NCBI GenBank assembly: GCA_037501455.1
Contig: CM074864.1
Span: 24,484,001 to 24,548,000, forward strand
Direction: 5' to 3'
Source of the DNA: Lantana camara
Taxonomy: Eukaryota > Streptophyta > Magnoliopsida > Lamiales > Verbenaceae
Length of the DNA stretch: 64,000 nucleotides
In this document: piece by piece, positions 35,501-46,753 of the stretch
Position numbering within the stretch: the stretch's first letter is position 1
Layout of the letters: every line of letters starts with the position of its first letter
Notes under the pieces: generated by a model
The model's input: the letters and a program-made list of their open reading frames with translations, nothing else
Database searches by the model: none
Told to the model about the DNA's origin: nothing
Translations under genes and position numbers: made by a program

Positions 35501-35848
35501 AGTGTTTCGAAAATTCCTACAATTAAAGATGAATAGTATCTAGGGACCTAAATGGAATTTTCAACAAACAATTTTAAAAATATATTTTGGAACAATGAAA
35601 GCTATGTTATGAGTTTGGAAAATATAGAAATCAGTTTTCTAAGGTTTTTCAAGGTTTAGGTAAAGGTTTAGGGTTCGGTGAATAAATAGTGATATGGTTC
35701 TCTCAAAAAGGCACAAATCAAAAATCAGAACATAAATGCACATAATTCACATAAAATGGAATGTGTAATGGACTAAGGTTATAAACGCTTTCCTCTTAAC
35801 CCTTTACTTACCCGTGCTATCCTGATCTCAAAAATCCGGGCTGTTACA
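32524..35848 (-). repeat. 5' LTR of the Tekay element
   Basis: This 3,325-bp partner of 23435-26758 has identical ends. The largest difference is a 6-bp insertion (AACCCT) near 35797. It also contains the shared stem-loop at 32913-32929. Confidence 0.96.
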
Positions 35849-36217
35849 AGGTGAGTTATGTATATGTATATAATGATGAGTTCTTGAAGTTTTTTTAGGG
35901 TTTATGATTCCTAGGATTCCATAACATATATTGAAGCATTAGGGATGATCTTGAGTTAGTTTCATGCATATATAACTTGAATTCATAAATTTTTTAACTT
36001 GGTTGATCACTTGAACTTTAAGGGTTTTGTGGTTGAATTCGAATGGATCAAAGCATGTTTCCTTGGATTAAATGTTGCCTAAGTGATGTATTTAAGCTTT
36101 GTACATGTTGTGTGATCTTTTGGGAGTGTTTTGGTTGAGTTTTGAGGTGCTTTGGTGATGTTTGCTTTCTCCCGCGTGTGTGCCCTGTTTTTCTGCTTCT
36201 TTTTTAGCCCTGGAGTG

Positions 36218-36309
36218 AATCCACGGGGGGTGGATTTCTCCCTTTGAAAAATCCATGGGGGTAGATTTGGGGCAGTGGAGTTTCTGACCAGAATCCATGG
36301 GGATGGATT
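36218..36309 (+). repeat. Palindrome array, AATCCA-n-TGGATT type
   Basis: Three imperfect palindromes have centres near 36227, 36258.5 and 36300.5, i.e. spacings of about 32 and 42 bp, followed by a degenerate fourth near 36318. Arms read AATCCA and TGGATT around a G-rich centre. The position in the LTR corresponds to the arrays in the other Tekay-type LTRs, before the GTGCGTCT box. Confidence 0.75.
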
Positions 36310-37782
36310 TTTCCAGGGTGGATTCTGTCCAGCCAGTTCCTGTTACTCCAGTTCCGTTTTTCTTGTTTCTCTTCGCTTGTTTATTCTTCTTCCACCTCTT
36401 TTATGTTTCCATGCTTTATTAACTTGTTAATATATGAATTATATGCTTGTTTAATTGATAATTATGCTCCTATTTGACATTCCTTGGTCCTTACTTGATT
36501 AAACTTGATTGTCTGACTCCGTGATATATATGAAATGGATTCGTTTGATTGAGTGGCATGAATACATGACCTCTTTGAGCTTAATTGCATATCTTAGGTG
36601 TTAATTGATTGTCATACTTGTTTAAGTACCACTTTCTTGCTAGTTGATTTATTTATGAAGGTGTTAATATGTATTGAGGTGTTGGTATTGTTCTATTTAC
36701 TTGCACGAACACGATCACAGACATTCCATGTCTTTTATGCTTTCATTGTATATCCAATCATCTCATAACATGTTACACCATTTCGTAATCATTTGCCGTG
36801 CGTCTACTTGGTTCCATTTGGAGTCATGTCTCACAAGTACACCGTGTTCCCCTTCTTGTACAGTGATTTCCTCGTTAGACTCTTTCCATCTTTGTGGTCC
36901 TTCTCTTGGTCTTGCTTGCACACAGAGGTGAGGGTTTTCTTTTATAATCGTCCTATAACCTTACATACTCTAAGTAAGCCAAATGAGTTTCATATTAAAT
37001 AAGCCATATCTTTTATACCGGCTATGTACCAGAAATACTTTATAAATTGTATAGTGTTAACCCTGAGCCTATTTTGCGAGATCCTGTTATTGCCCCCGGC
37101 TCTCCTAGCGCTGGGCTAGCCGGTGTGGTTCCTGTACCTGTTCTTGGGCCCACGGGGCTTGTGTATAGAGCGAACTGGGAAGGTATCGGGCCGACGGCGA
37201 CCTCTTGCACAAGTCCAATCTTTTGGACTACCCGGATATCTGCTAGGAGGTTGGTGGAAGATGGGCCTCCAGTCTGGGGGAGTCATGAACCCACAGATCA
37301 TCCTGCCTGGATAGCTAGGGTTAGCTACCCGAACCATCACCGAATAAGGAGGTTAATTGTACCTGTTTTCCTGTTATTGATAATTAAATCCTGATTCCTG
37401 CTTGTTTCTTGTATACCTGCTTGTTCCTGTCATTTAATAACTTAGAAGTAGAGTCCAGGATGGAATAAATACCCGTTCTCGCCGGGTCCCTTAAAATGTA
37501 ATACATGGATATCCGTAACCTCTGGTATACCTCCAGTCCTTGTTCAGCAGCTGGAGCCTGTGGATTGTTAAGGTAAAATGGGCATCAACAGAGGGCGTAC
37601 GGATATCGACACATGCATCTTATATCCTGCTTAGCTGATTGCATGCTTGGACATAATTCCACCCGCACGTGTTATTGATTCTTGATTCCTGTTACCTGTT
37701 TTAACAACAAATCATGTATAGTGGAATTATGCCTGCCTGATTGCCTGTTTATATATATACACGCGTGTGTTAACCCCTTCAC

Positions 37783-37815
37783 TCAGCCAACTCCTTCACT
37801 CAGTCAGTTGGCTGA
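37783..37815 (+). promoter_or_regulatory. Conserved LTR stem-loop (TCAGCC type)
   Basis: TCAGCCAACT pairs with AGTTGGCTGA around a 13-nt loop and is followed by CCCCTCCC. The equivalent stem-loop, with different bases but intact pairing, is in the other Tekay-type LTRs about 400-630 bp before their 3' ends. Confidence 0.65.
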
Positions 37816-38421
37816 CCCCTCCCTCTCGTTGTTCTTAGTTCTGTCTTGCAGGTTCTGTGGTCGTTAGGCGGGAGTCTTTTGAAGTCTTTGATCGAGTCTT
37901 GGTCCTGCACTCTGCATTACATCTCTAGCTTACATCCTGTACTATTCTTGGGCCTTATAGGCCACTCTGTATTTCTTTATCACTTTGTTGAACTCGGGAT
38001 AAGTTTCTATGGCCCTAGTTGAACCCATTTATATGTTATTGCATTGTATTGATTCGGGACAGGTTAGGACAGGATCTTGAATTAGTGGAACCCTTATTCA
38101 CATTCTTGCTCGAATTATAATTTCATTGTGGATAGTGAACATATGATTGCCTTACGTCCGCATCCTTGTTTCTATTGCTTTGTTGGTATAGGGTCTAATC
38201 CTGCCTAACTCGGGATGTTTTTATTTCTATCTTCGTTCGCTGTGAGCTTGGTTCATGCATGGACTTTCCATTTCATGTGTGGATCGGGTTCATAGTGCGG
38301 GGGATTGGGGCCCTCCGTCTAGGGTGTCACACAGGTGGTCCCCTGGATCATTTGAACAATCCTTCTGGATCATGACACGTGTACGGGTCCAATGCGAGTG
38401 TAAATTGGGCCGATCAGATAT

Positions 38422-38928
38422 AATTTAATTGCTAATAATTATTAAACAAGAATTAATTGTAAATTAAAATTACAAGCTTTTGATTTGTAATATATATGTT
38501 TTCATGTAAATATAAAATAAAAATTCTTCTTACGTATACATAATTAGTAAAACTTTCAATATTGAACCATTCCAGTTAGATTTGATTTGATTTGGGCATA
38601 AATTTTTTAATTTAGCGAAGATAATTTGCAGCTTTGATTGCATGGTAGAAATTGTAGTTTCATATTTTAGAGTTTGTTCAAATGTCGTTGTCGATAAATA
38701 TCTATTATAAAGTACTAAATTACTTAAGTAAATTAGGATAATGTATTAATTAAAAATAAGACTTGTTTAATCTAAAGAAAATATGAGCGAATTTTACAAA
38801 TAGAACTGAAGATATAAAGTTAAATAAAATATGCACAAACTATAATCAATTATAGTTGAAAGAGGAATATCGTCGTTATAACGACTATATTTTATCTAAA
38901 ATAACAGTTGGAAAACTTTATTAAGAAT
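38422..38928. other. AT-rich sequence, no gene
   Basis: This is the right flank of the nested solo LTRs. Part of it (from about 38830) pairs with the inverted partner at 21600-21740. No ORF or RNA gene is supported. Confidence 0.5.
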
Positions 38929-39178
38929 ATTACACTTAACCTCATATTAGTGTAGGTAATTATAATTAACCCCAAGGGTAATATTGGAATAAAAAAATTA
39001 ACCAAAGTCAATGGAGGGTATTTTTGGATTTTTAATTAAATTTTTGCTGATTTCAGTAATTTTCAAATGAAAATGGAGGTTAAATGTAATTACTTATTTT
39101 CTGAAGGTTGTATCTGTAATTTAATCTAAACATGATGGTAAATTATGATTACCCATCTAATTTGGGGTTAAGTGTAAT
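38929..39178. mobile_element. MITE-like element, 250 bp
   Basis: The ends are inverted repeats: ATTACACTTAACC at 38929 and GGTTAAGTGTAAT ending at 39178. It is short, AT-rich and non-coding. A diverged copy in opposite orientation lies at about 21395-21610. The target duplication is unclear, so the superfamily is not assigned. Confidence 0.6.
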
Positions 39179-39854
39179 TAACTGTTATTCCTTCATGTGA
39201 GACTTTTTTTTATTTTTATTTTATTTATAATATGAGACCTTTTGTAATTCTGTTAAAACTCTACATAATAGGAAAGTTGAAATTCATAGATGTATGAAAC
39301 TTTGATTAGATTAATATTAGTGAAAAAGATTTTTTGCTATTCGAACTTTGTCACTTTTTGTAATTTACCATTCCAACTAATTTTCATTGCAAACTACCAT
39401 CCAATCTTTGCATTTTTGACGGCCCGTCTCCTCGACAATCCAGCTATGATGTCATGAGAGAGTTTAATTACGTAATTTAATTGTTTTAATTTCAATTATG
39501 TGAAATACGTGACGCCGCATGCCCTACGTGTCAACATGACCTTTGATTTAAGTTATTTGTTGCCCTAAAATTTAATTATTATGTGATTGGATTCAAAAGT
39601 CCATTTAATTGAAGTTTAGGAACCTAATTGTCATTAGGGTTTTTGAGCCGTTCTTTGGCTAACTTGAGTTAGGGGATTCAGATTTAAATTTTGACTTTAC
39701 CGTTAGATTTGTTTCGACGCTTCGGGTCCAACGGAACACGCCTCATATTTTTCTGAAGTCATTTGGACCCCCTACCGATTTAAATTCTGATCGATTGAGC
39801 TGAACCCGTCTTGAACCGAACCGAACGGGTTTTCTTGGCCATAAGAACCAAACC
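39179..39854 (+). other. Non-coding flank, then left part of an old LTR
   Basis: 39179-39420 shows nothing recognisable. About 39420-39854 appears to be the left part of the LTR that continues at 49777-49834 and 51849-54233, because the sequence is cut at 39854 by an insertion with an AAACC duplication. The start of this LTR was not fixed; the head near 39508 (GTGACGCCG) is only loosely like TGTAACGCCCC. Confidence 0.4.
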
Positions 39855-40144
39855 TGTGGTGCCCGAGCGCGTGACGCCATATCCCCCGTACTAAGACCCG
39901 ACCCGCATATGAAATAATCCATACACGTGCCAGATCAGAGCGAACGGGGACACAACTCACTCACTATGCTAGGTGGGAGCTAACCTTCGAAACCAAATAA
40001 GCAATTAAGAAAAAAAAAGTGCAAGCTAAAGAAACATAAGCGGAAGCATTGTCATATTCATAATACAGGTAGTGAGCTCACATGCTCTCATAATCGAACA
40101 ATTCCATTAAATGGCCAACACAACCTAACAATTTAAACAATAAG

Positions 40145-43100
40145 TGTAACATCCCGCTCGTCCGATTTATAAGGTACGCCACGTTTCAATCTTTTATTGT
40201 GTTTAATTATGTGATTTTATATTTTTTTTGTAGCCCTATTTTGAACTCTTTTAGAGTTTAGGGGCCCTTTTGTAATTTTCTCTTTTTAGGGGTCTTTCAG
40301 TCATTTCTCGTTCGATCGAGTTTTCAACCTTTTTGGCCCCTTCAACACGTTCGGGGCATCGAGACGGGTCCGTAGACTCCGAGTTTGCCCCATTCTGACG
40401 TCGTTTGCCTTTTACCGTTCGTTTTACACACGAGGACCCGGGGGTAAAACACCCGAATCCTCGTTTTTCGAGCAAACGGATCAGCAGCTCTCTCTCTCTC
40501 TTCTCACGCTGCTTCTCTCTCCTCTCTCACGACACACACATACACTTGAGGTGTGTTTTCACACACATGTCCAAACTTGCCCGTTTCTCGACGGATTTCG
40601 ACGAAACACTAGTCCATTTCGACGGGCTCGACGACGCGGTCACAACTGTACCAAGAACTCGGCCAACCGGCGACCGACGGCGGAGAAACCGCCGGATTTC
40701 AGACGCAGCGGAAGAGGGGTGGCGGAGCCGCCACTTCGCCGCCCACTTGCGGTGGCTTCCGGCCACCTTCCGGCGACACGCGCCCCCAACCCATGAAGAG
40801 GACTCCCCGGCGTGTTTTTCTGGACAAACGGCGCCGCCATCGAGGCGGCGAGTAGGCCGCACGCGTCGCCCGAAGCGGACGGCGGGCGGCGGAGAGTTTT
40901 GCCGCGTTCCGGCGACCTTTTCCGATGGGGCTTGGTGGTTTCCGAACGTTTTCGACCTCCTGAACCCATTTCCAGCCTCAGTTTGGGGCGAATCGCGGCG
41001 TAGAGGGCAGTTCCGGCGATGGCAGCGGTGGCGCAACTTCGAGGCGGCGGTTCGGCCTTTTCCCGACCGGTTTTGGTGATGATTCCTTTACAAAAGTTAC
41101 TCTTGTGGACGAGTTCGAGCTATTCGTGGTGGTGGCGGCCAGAGAACCGGCCGGCGGCGGCGGACCAGTAGCGGACCGGGCCTGGACTGACTGTCCGATT
41201 TTCCGGTGATTTTTTCGGGGTTTGGCTTTGGGGCTTTCGTAGGGCTCGTTACGGGCTTTCCAACGGTATGTCCGGATTTTATTTTCGTTTAGCGGTTTGT
41301 ATTTAATTTCAGTTTTCGTATTAGGATTTTAGTTCGGTTTTTCATCAACGAAGTCCGGCGTGTTGGTTATTTTCTGAAATTGGTTGAGGGCTTTTGTTGA
41401 GCAGGCCGAGGCATACGTTTCTGTCCTTCCGGGGATTTTTCCGACCACCGGAGGTGGTATTCCGGTGGCGGCCGGTGGCTGTTCGGCCGGTTGCGGTGGC
41501 GGCATTCCGGTGACTTTCGGTCAGCGTGTTCCTTTCATCGTGGTGAGTCCAACGCCACTTTCCGTTCGTCAATCGGATGTCCGGTTGATTTGTTGTGATT
41601 TATTTTGTATAACTTGAATATTTGAAATTAATTGTTTTAATTGCTAATTGCTTGATTTGTCGATCGAATTGTATTTTAATGAGTACGAAATCATGTATTA
41701 AATGACTTAAGAAATATAGTGATGCTTTGATATGCCATTTGAATTTCGATGTATCGAATTTGAGCTATTTGCCTATCTTGAAGAGGGGTGTATATGTAAT
41801 TTCGCTAAACATATTAATTGCAAGACTTCAATTAATTAATCCTTGTCGATTGGCAAACAAATATGCTAATTATGATTTTGATTAAGAGAAATTATTACGC
41901 CTAAGCTTGAAGCTTTTAATTAGTCTAATCAATTAAATTGAATTGGAATTTATTATGCGATATATGAATTGTATGAAGCTTATTTGATTAAGTTAGAAAC
42001 TTCTGCACGTAAGAAATAAGTTATTTGTACGAATATGAATTGGTTATTTGATATGTGAATTTAAATGAAATAATGTAAACTCTGCTTATGTGATTGGATT
42101 TCTTAAGTGATTGAGCATGTGCCGTGCGTCTTTATATGGCTGTCTGAGTCTGGGTCTGAGTTCTGTACTGTATTTGGTGTGCTCAGTTAGTACAGGTGCA
42201 CCCGGTGTGGTGACAAGTGAGTCGTGCAGGTTCCGGGGTGGACCATTTGCTGTGTCTTCAGTTGTGTTTGCTGCTAGGTGAGGTTAGGATATAGTTATAC
42301 CCTATTGCAATGTGCCCGTTTTCGAATGTGTGCGATTTATAAGCCTTGTATATATATAGATATGTGTGAAATATGTACTTTGATGGTTTTGTCATAAGTT
42401 TGAAAGTAAGAAATGCTATGTACGAGCCTATGTATGCTTAGTTTTGATATGTTACGATTTCGAGGTCAGTCTGCGTGACATGTACGTACGATATGATAAG
42501 TACGATATGCATGAGATATGTCTGTCTGTCTGTCTATGTGTGGCGGGTTAAGTTTCCGATATATGTGTGTTTGTCTGTGTGATGGGCCCCGGAGTTGTGG
42601 GTAAGGGAGACCCGGGACGACCCTGGGGTCGCCGGTTACAACCCCTGTGCACTTCTCCATTCTGATAGAATCAACCCGAAACCCACTCGGAGGGAGTTGG
42701 GGGACGGAGTCCTTGGGAAGTGAGTGTCGCGAAACTCACTACCCTGACATATATGTGTGTGGATGGTTAGGGTATGTACAACCCTTCCATCACCCGGTGT
42801 GAAGGAGGTACGTTTGTTCTGATTTCGTCTGTTTATGTATATGTGTGATAAGAAGGAGTTGGATGGATGTGTATTCGTACCCGCCGAGTTTCGTTATGTC
42901 TGTCGTTTATAAGTTCGTGAAACGGGGGTAGACTCTTAAGTTAAGATAAAAATTCGATTTTGTTATTAACCTAATAAGTTATGTTTTAATACGTGTGCTA
43001 AGTCTGCATGAGCTGAACGTATGTTTTGAGATATGCATAATCTAAGTTTTGTTCGTTATGTTTTGATAAGTCTCCCTATATGTATATTATCACGGGAAAT

Positions 43101-43827
43101 TGTTTTGGCGTGCAAAAACTAACCCCGGGTTCACGAACGTCGCTTTTTCTTTGTGCTGTGCTCTATATATATATATAGTGCGCGTGTGTCAGCCCCTCGC
43201 TCAGTCTTTGGACTGACCCCTCCCCATTTATGTTTCTAGTGTGCAGGTTCTGGTTTGGGTTTGCGTTGGAGTTCGTACTAGGCGGCAGTGTGTTATGTCT
43301 GTCATGTTTGTGTCTGTTCGTTTAGTTTGTTAAGTAATTTGTTTGAAATATGTTTGTAAATTTTGTATAAGATGTGTTTCGTGCAGGTTGCATTTATGAT
43401 TTAAATGTTTAGAATTCGGGACAGGTTATGATAGGTACTTGGATTAGTCGAACCCGTTCGATTATATGTTTGATCGGGACAGGTTTCTAGGGCCAGTTGA
43501 ACCCGTTTTGTTGTATAGTTATTCGGGACAGGCTAGGACAGGTTGTATTGTTTAGTTGAACCCGTTTAGGTCGATGTTGTTTCACTTTCTGGATATATGA
43601 ATTTATGATTGCTGATTTAAGTTTTTGAAAGTTGCCATTTTGTATTGCTTCTGCTGTCATGTTTTGCATTCTTTCACTTATACAGGGTTAGATACCGCCT
43701 AGCCAGTGGGTGCGTTTTTCGTCTGTCACCCGTTCACTGTGACTTAGTACGTGTACGGACTCTCCATTTCGTACACGTGTCGGGTCATAGTGCGGGGGTG
43801 TGATGCCCCACCGCTTGGGGTGTTACA
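40145..43827 (+). mobile_element. Tekay-type solo LTR, 3.68 kb
   Basis: It starts TGTAACATCCC, ends GGGGTGTTACA, and is flanked by ATAAG on both sides (40140-40144, 43828-43832). It carries a GC-rich block at about 40600-41200 and 41440-41520 with ORFs up to 224 codons on either strand that look like chance open frames. It keeps the GTGCGTCT box, the TCAGTC stem-loop and repeated GGGACAGG motifs near the 3' end. Confidence 0.92.
43201..43216 (+). promoter_or_regulatory. Conserved LTR stem-loop (TCAGTC type)
   Basis: TCAGTC-TTTG-GACTGA forms a 6-bp stem with a 4-nt loop, followed by CCCCTCCCC, 626 bp before the LTR end. Confidence 0.6.
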
Positions 43828-43972
43828 ATAAGCGCTCAATAATCATGAACAACAATTTAGTGACTTGAATGTAAGTGTGGAAGAAAAGCTATACACGACT
43901 CCAAGACTCTACGGACTCGATTTCCCGTCTAGCACTCCAAAACCTATAAGAAAACTGAAAACAATCCGGGTT

Positions 43973-43989
43973 CAGTCTTTAAGAGACTG
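43973..43989 (-). promoter_or_regulatory. Conserved LTR stem-loop in the minus-strand solo LTR
   Basis: CAGTCT and AGACTG pair around a 5-nt loop. Removing the insertion at 40145-43827, it lies about 430 bp from the LTR's 3' end, matching the sister LTRs. Confidence 0.55.
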
Positions 43990-45602
43990 GTGGGTATAAA
44001 ACAGGGTTAATAAATAATAATACGGAAATTAAACACCCACACATGTAAGTTATAATCTCGTGCTAGGTTTTGAAACATTTCCCAAGTGGGTGACAACAAA
44101 GAAAATAACGCTCGAGATTATAACAATTAATTTCATTCATTCATTACATTAGGTGGTTACGTGAGCCCGGCGAGTGGGTGAATTCTCCAACCTTCTCCTC
44201 GTGTGTGCATTAACCATTCATTCATTTATTAGTGATCATATAACATTCATTCATAATCGTTCATAACCATTCATTCATGCGTAATCAATTACCCCTTTTT
44301 CCTCCGGTTAGTGGACGGAATCGGCCAAAAACCCATCCACCCATTCATTATGGCTAGTGGGGTCCATAAACCCCCAAAATCCCGATTCCCATTCCTCGTT
44401 ACTCTCCTAGCGAGGGCCGGTAACATCATCATTGTTTGTTGGAACTAGTGCACGAGAATCACCGTCAGCCTATGCTTTCCCAGATAGCCATGCACACTTA
44501 GTCCCACGACCCCCATTCATTGTGATCACTAATCCCGCCAAAACATTAGTTAAGGATTCATTAAGAAAAAGGCTTAACGTGAAATCAATGACTCTTTGAA
44601 AAGAATGGATATATATATATATACTTTTGCTGAAATCTTACACATTGGGATATATCGAGCCAATTATGTAACGCCCCAAATTCCGGAAGTTCAGGTAAGC
44701 ACGCCACGTGCGGGTCTTCGGGAGTTGGGGGTTTAATTTCATACATTTACTTGCTTATTATGATTTCATTATAATATTATGTGCATTATACATTCCTATG
44801 TATTTATATGAATTAGTTTTAATGTGAAATTCGTGAATTAAGTGATAATATGCTTAATTGTCTTATACGACTTTAATGGATCATGTCATGAAATTTATGG
44901 ACCTAATTGCATAGCATGGATTGGAGTTAAATGATCTTTGGTGAAGAGATGATACTTGATTGCATTCATTTAAATGCATGAGGGACTAATATGCAATTAG
45001 GTTGGTATTAGGCTTGTAGTGGATGATATAATATATCATATATGCATTCTTCTCCCACACACTCTCATACAATACATTACATACAAGAACATCACACACA
45101 TACACACTAAGGATTGGTATTTACACCATCAAGAGAGGAAGGAAGATTTCATCTAATTTCAAGCTATAATTGAAGAACTTTGGAGCTAAGATCATCAACA
45201 TCATCACATCTTCCCCTCATCATTTCTTCTCCTTCATTTCAAGGTATATATGGAAGCATTGCTTGAGCTCTTGATTATTTGGTTGAGTAGGGTTTGATGA
45301 TTGATTGATGCTTTCATGTTTATTCTTGACTAGAAGCATGTTTAGGTCTTTTTTCCCTTCAAGACTTGCATGAAACATGAAGTTATAAGAAAGTTGGGTT
45401 ATATGAAATTTTATGGGTTTCTTTTGGTGAATCTTGATGATCAATGTATGATATGGGTATATATGTTAGATATTATTGTGCTTCAAGTATGGATACATGT
45501 TTCCTCAAGTTTTGATTGCATTTGTTGGCTGAAATTTGGTGATTGGGTTGGTTTTGCATGGAAACCCCTGTTTTCTTGCCCTGTTTTTCTGTTACGCGCA
45601 GT

Positions 45603-45810
45603 TGACACGGGGGTGTCACTTTTTCCTTCTTCAGCGTGACACGGGGGTGTTTGTTGGGTTGAGTTTCTGTACCGTGACACGGGGGTGTCACGGTTTGCTT
45701 GGTAGTGGTGACATGGGCGTGGCACCTTCTGTTCGCATGCATGTTGCCCGCTGTACTGTGACACGGGGGTGTCATGGCTTAGTGTATTTTGGTGACACGG
45801 GCGTGTCACC
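45603..45810 (+). repeat. Six-palindrome array, GTGACAC-GGGG-GTGTCAC type
   Basis: Units are centred near 45610.5, 45644.5, 45682.5, 45716.5, 45766.5 and 45800.5, so spacings are 34, 38, 34, 50, 34. The third has 10-bp perfect arms (ACCGTGACAC and GTGTCACGGT). The spacer sequences between units are unrelated to each other, so this is not a simple tandem duplication. Confidence 0.9.
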
Positions 45811-46267
45811 CTCTGTTTTCATGCATATCGTTTTGCATGCATGGCTATACGTATATGTGTTATATACTTGGTTTCTTGACAATCATGCTCCTATTTGACA
45901 TTCATTAAATCGTTATCGCATAACATATTGGTGCATGACTTTGCCGTTCGTCATAATTGGTTCATTCGAGTCGAGTCTTATTTTACACTTGTCCTTGTTG
46001 CACAGGTCACCGTCCCGATTTCGAGGAGCCCGCTCAGTAGGGTGCTCTCTTGCTTCCTTTTTGGGTGGTTTGTCAAGGTGAGGTTTAAATTCTAGATAAA
46101 TAGAACCCTTGCAACCCCTATGTGACTATTTCGGCCAAAATGTATATATATATACCTATAGTTTGCGAACTTTATGATTTCCAAATGATTTAACAAAACC
46201 GATTGATTGATTGATTGATTGACGGATTGATTATTTTTGGCGAGTCATTGAATTGCACTATGGGCCC

Positions 46268-46330
46268 GAGGATAGTGGCTCGAGCCAACCGGGAAAGCAT
46301 GGGCTGACGGGTAACTCGAGTGCTATCCTC
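46268..46330 (+). promoter_or_regulatory. Conserved long stem-loop, GAGGATAG type
   Basis: GAGGATAG pairs with CTATCCTC and the inner CTCGAG with CTCGAG. The ~30-nt loop contains AACCGGGAAAGCATGGG. The same structure recurs at 55845, 61065 and 63684 with partly changed but still pairing stems. Confidence 0.7.
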
Positions 46331-46735
46331 ACCAAACTGGGATGACCCCTGAACCCCCTAGGAGATTAGGGGAGGAAGGAGTTCCGGGCTTAGGGATTCA
46401 TGTACCCTCTGCCCAGACTGATTGGATGGTGGGGCCTTGCAATCCCACCATCACCCGGAGGAAGAAGGAGTCACTGAAACTGCTAATTGTGCAAAGTAAA
46501 TAATTTCTTGATCACCTAATCAGCTAATAAATTGATTGATCGTACACGGTCGGAGTAAGGTTGGAGAATTGCCCTCACTCGTCGGGCCCCATATTGATTG
46601 TATTGAACTGAATTAATTGATAAATTGAATTAGTTGTAACCTCGGGCGATAGTACCATTTTATTTTAATAGTTGTGTTGTGATTTTCTAAAATTATTACC
46701 CGAGATTATAATTTATACCCCTCGCTCAGTCCGTT

Positions 46736-46753
46736 TGGACTGACACCTCAACT
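46736..46753 (+). promoter_or_regulatory. Conserved LTR stem-loop (TCAGTCC type)
   Basis: TCAGTCC-GTTT-GGACTGA forms a 7-bp stem, followed within 20 bp by TTTTCAGTTTTGCAGGT, about 400 bp before the LTR end. Confidence 0.65.

Larger units (their letters stand above)
23435..35848 (-). mobile_element. Full-length Tekay/Del-type chromovirus retrotransposon
   Basis: The 12,414-bp element is flanked by a perfect AGGTG duplication (23430-23434, 35849-35853) and reads on the minus strand. Order: 5' LTR 35848-32524, primer-binding site, an extra ORF, gag-protease, RT, RNase H, integrase with C-terminal chromodomain-like region, polypurine tract, 3' LTR 26758-23435. The LTRs are over 3.3 kb each and differ at roughly 30 positions by hand count (about 1%), so insertion is recent. 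gag-pol has three stops and two single-base frameshifts, so this copy is not autonomous. Confidence 0.95.
22843..38331 (+). mobile_element. Tekay-type solo LTR, split by a full element
   Basis: The left part is 22843-23434 and the right part 35849-38331, together about 3.07 kb after removing the duplicated AGGTG. It starts TGTGATGCCC and ends GGGTGTCACA, and is flanked by CAGGT on both sides (22838-22842, 38332-38336). Internal landmarks match the other Tekay-type LTRs here: a GTGCGTCT box, ACCCCTCCC after a stem-loop, GGGACAGG and TAGTGCGGGG near the end. A CA-rich microsatellite lies at 23238-23305. No internal coding region remains. Confidence 0.9.
21867..38416 (-). mobile_element. Tat-like solo LTR, interrupted by nested insertions
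   Basis: On the minus strand this is related to the Tat LTRs at 8811 and 20518. For example, 21940-22010 is a diverged reverse complement of the stretch with CACGCCTGTGATGGTC and TTGGTGTTATCCTAGCTG. It starts TGATGGTGCA at 21867 and ends GGGCCGATCA at 38416. GATAT on both sides (21862-21866 and 38417-38421) is a perfect target-site duplication. Without the insertion at 22843-38331 it is about 1.06 kb. No internal element sequence is present, so it is a solo LTR left by LTR-LTR recombination. Confidence 0.88.

Noticed and set aside
40405..41079. 224-codon ORF in the 40145 solo LTR
   Set aside because: Arg/Pro-rich low-complexity translation of a GC-rich block, with equally long frames on the other strand and no recognisable domain.
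45473..45809. ORFs with repeated TPPCH or DTPVS words (also near 48129)
   Set aside because: They are translations of the GACACGGGGGTGTC array, not a repeat protein.
45603..45810. CRISPR-like array of repeats and spacers
   Set aside because: The repeats are short imperfect palindromes with variable spacing inside a plant LTR; no cas genes, and the host is eukaryotic.
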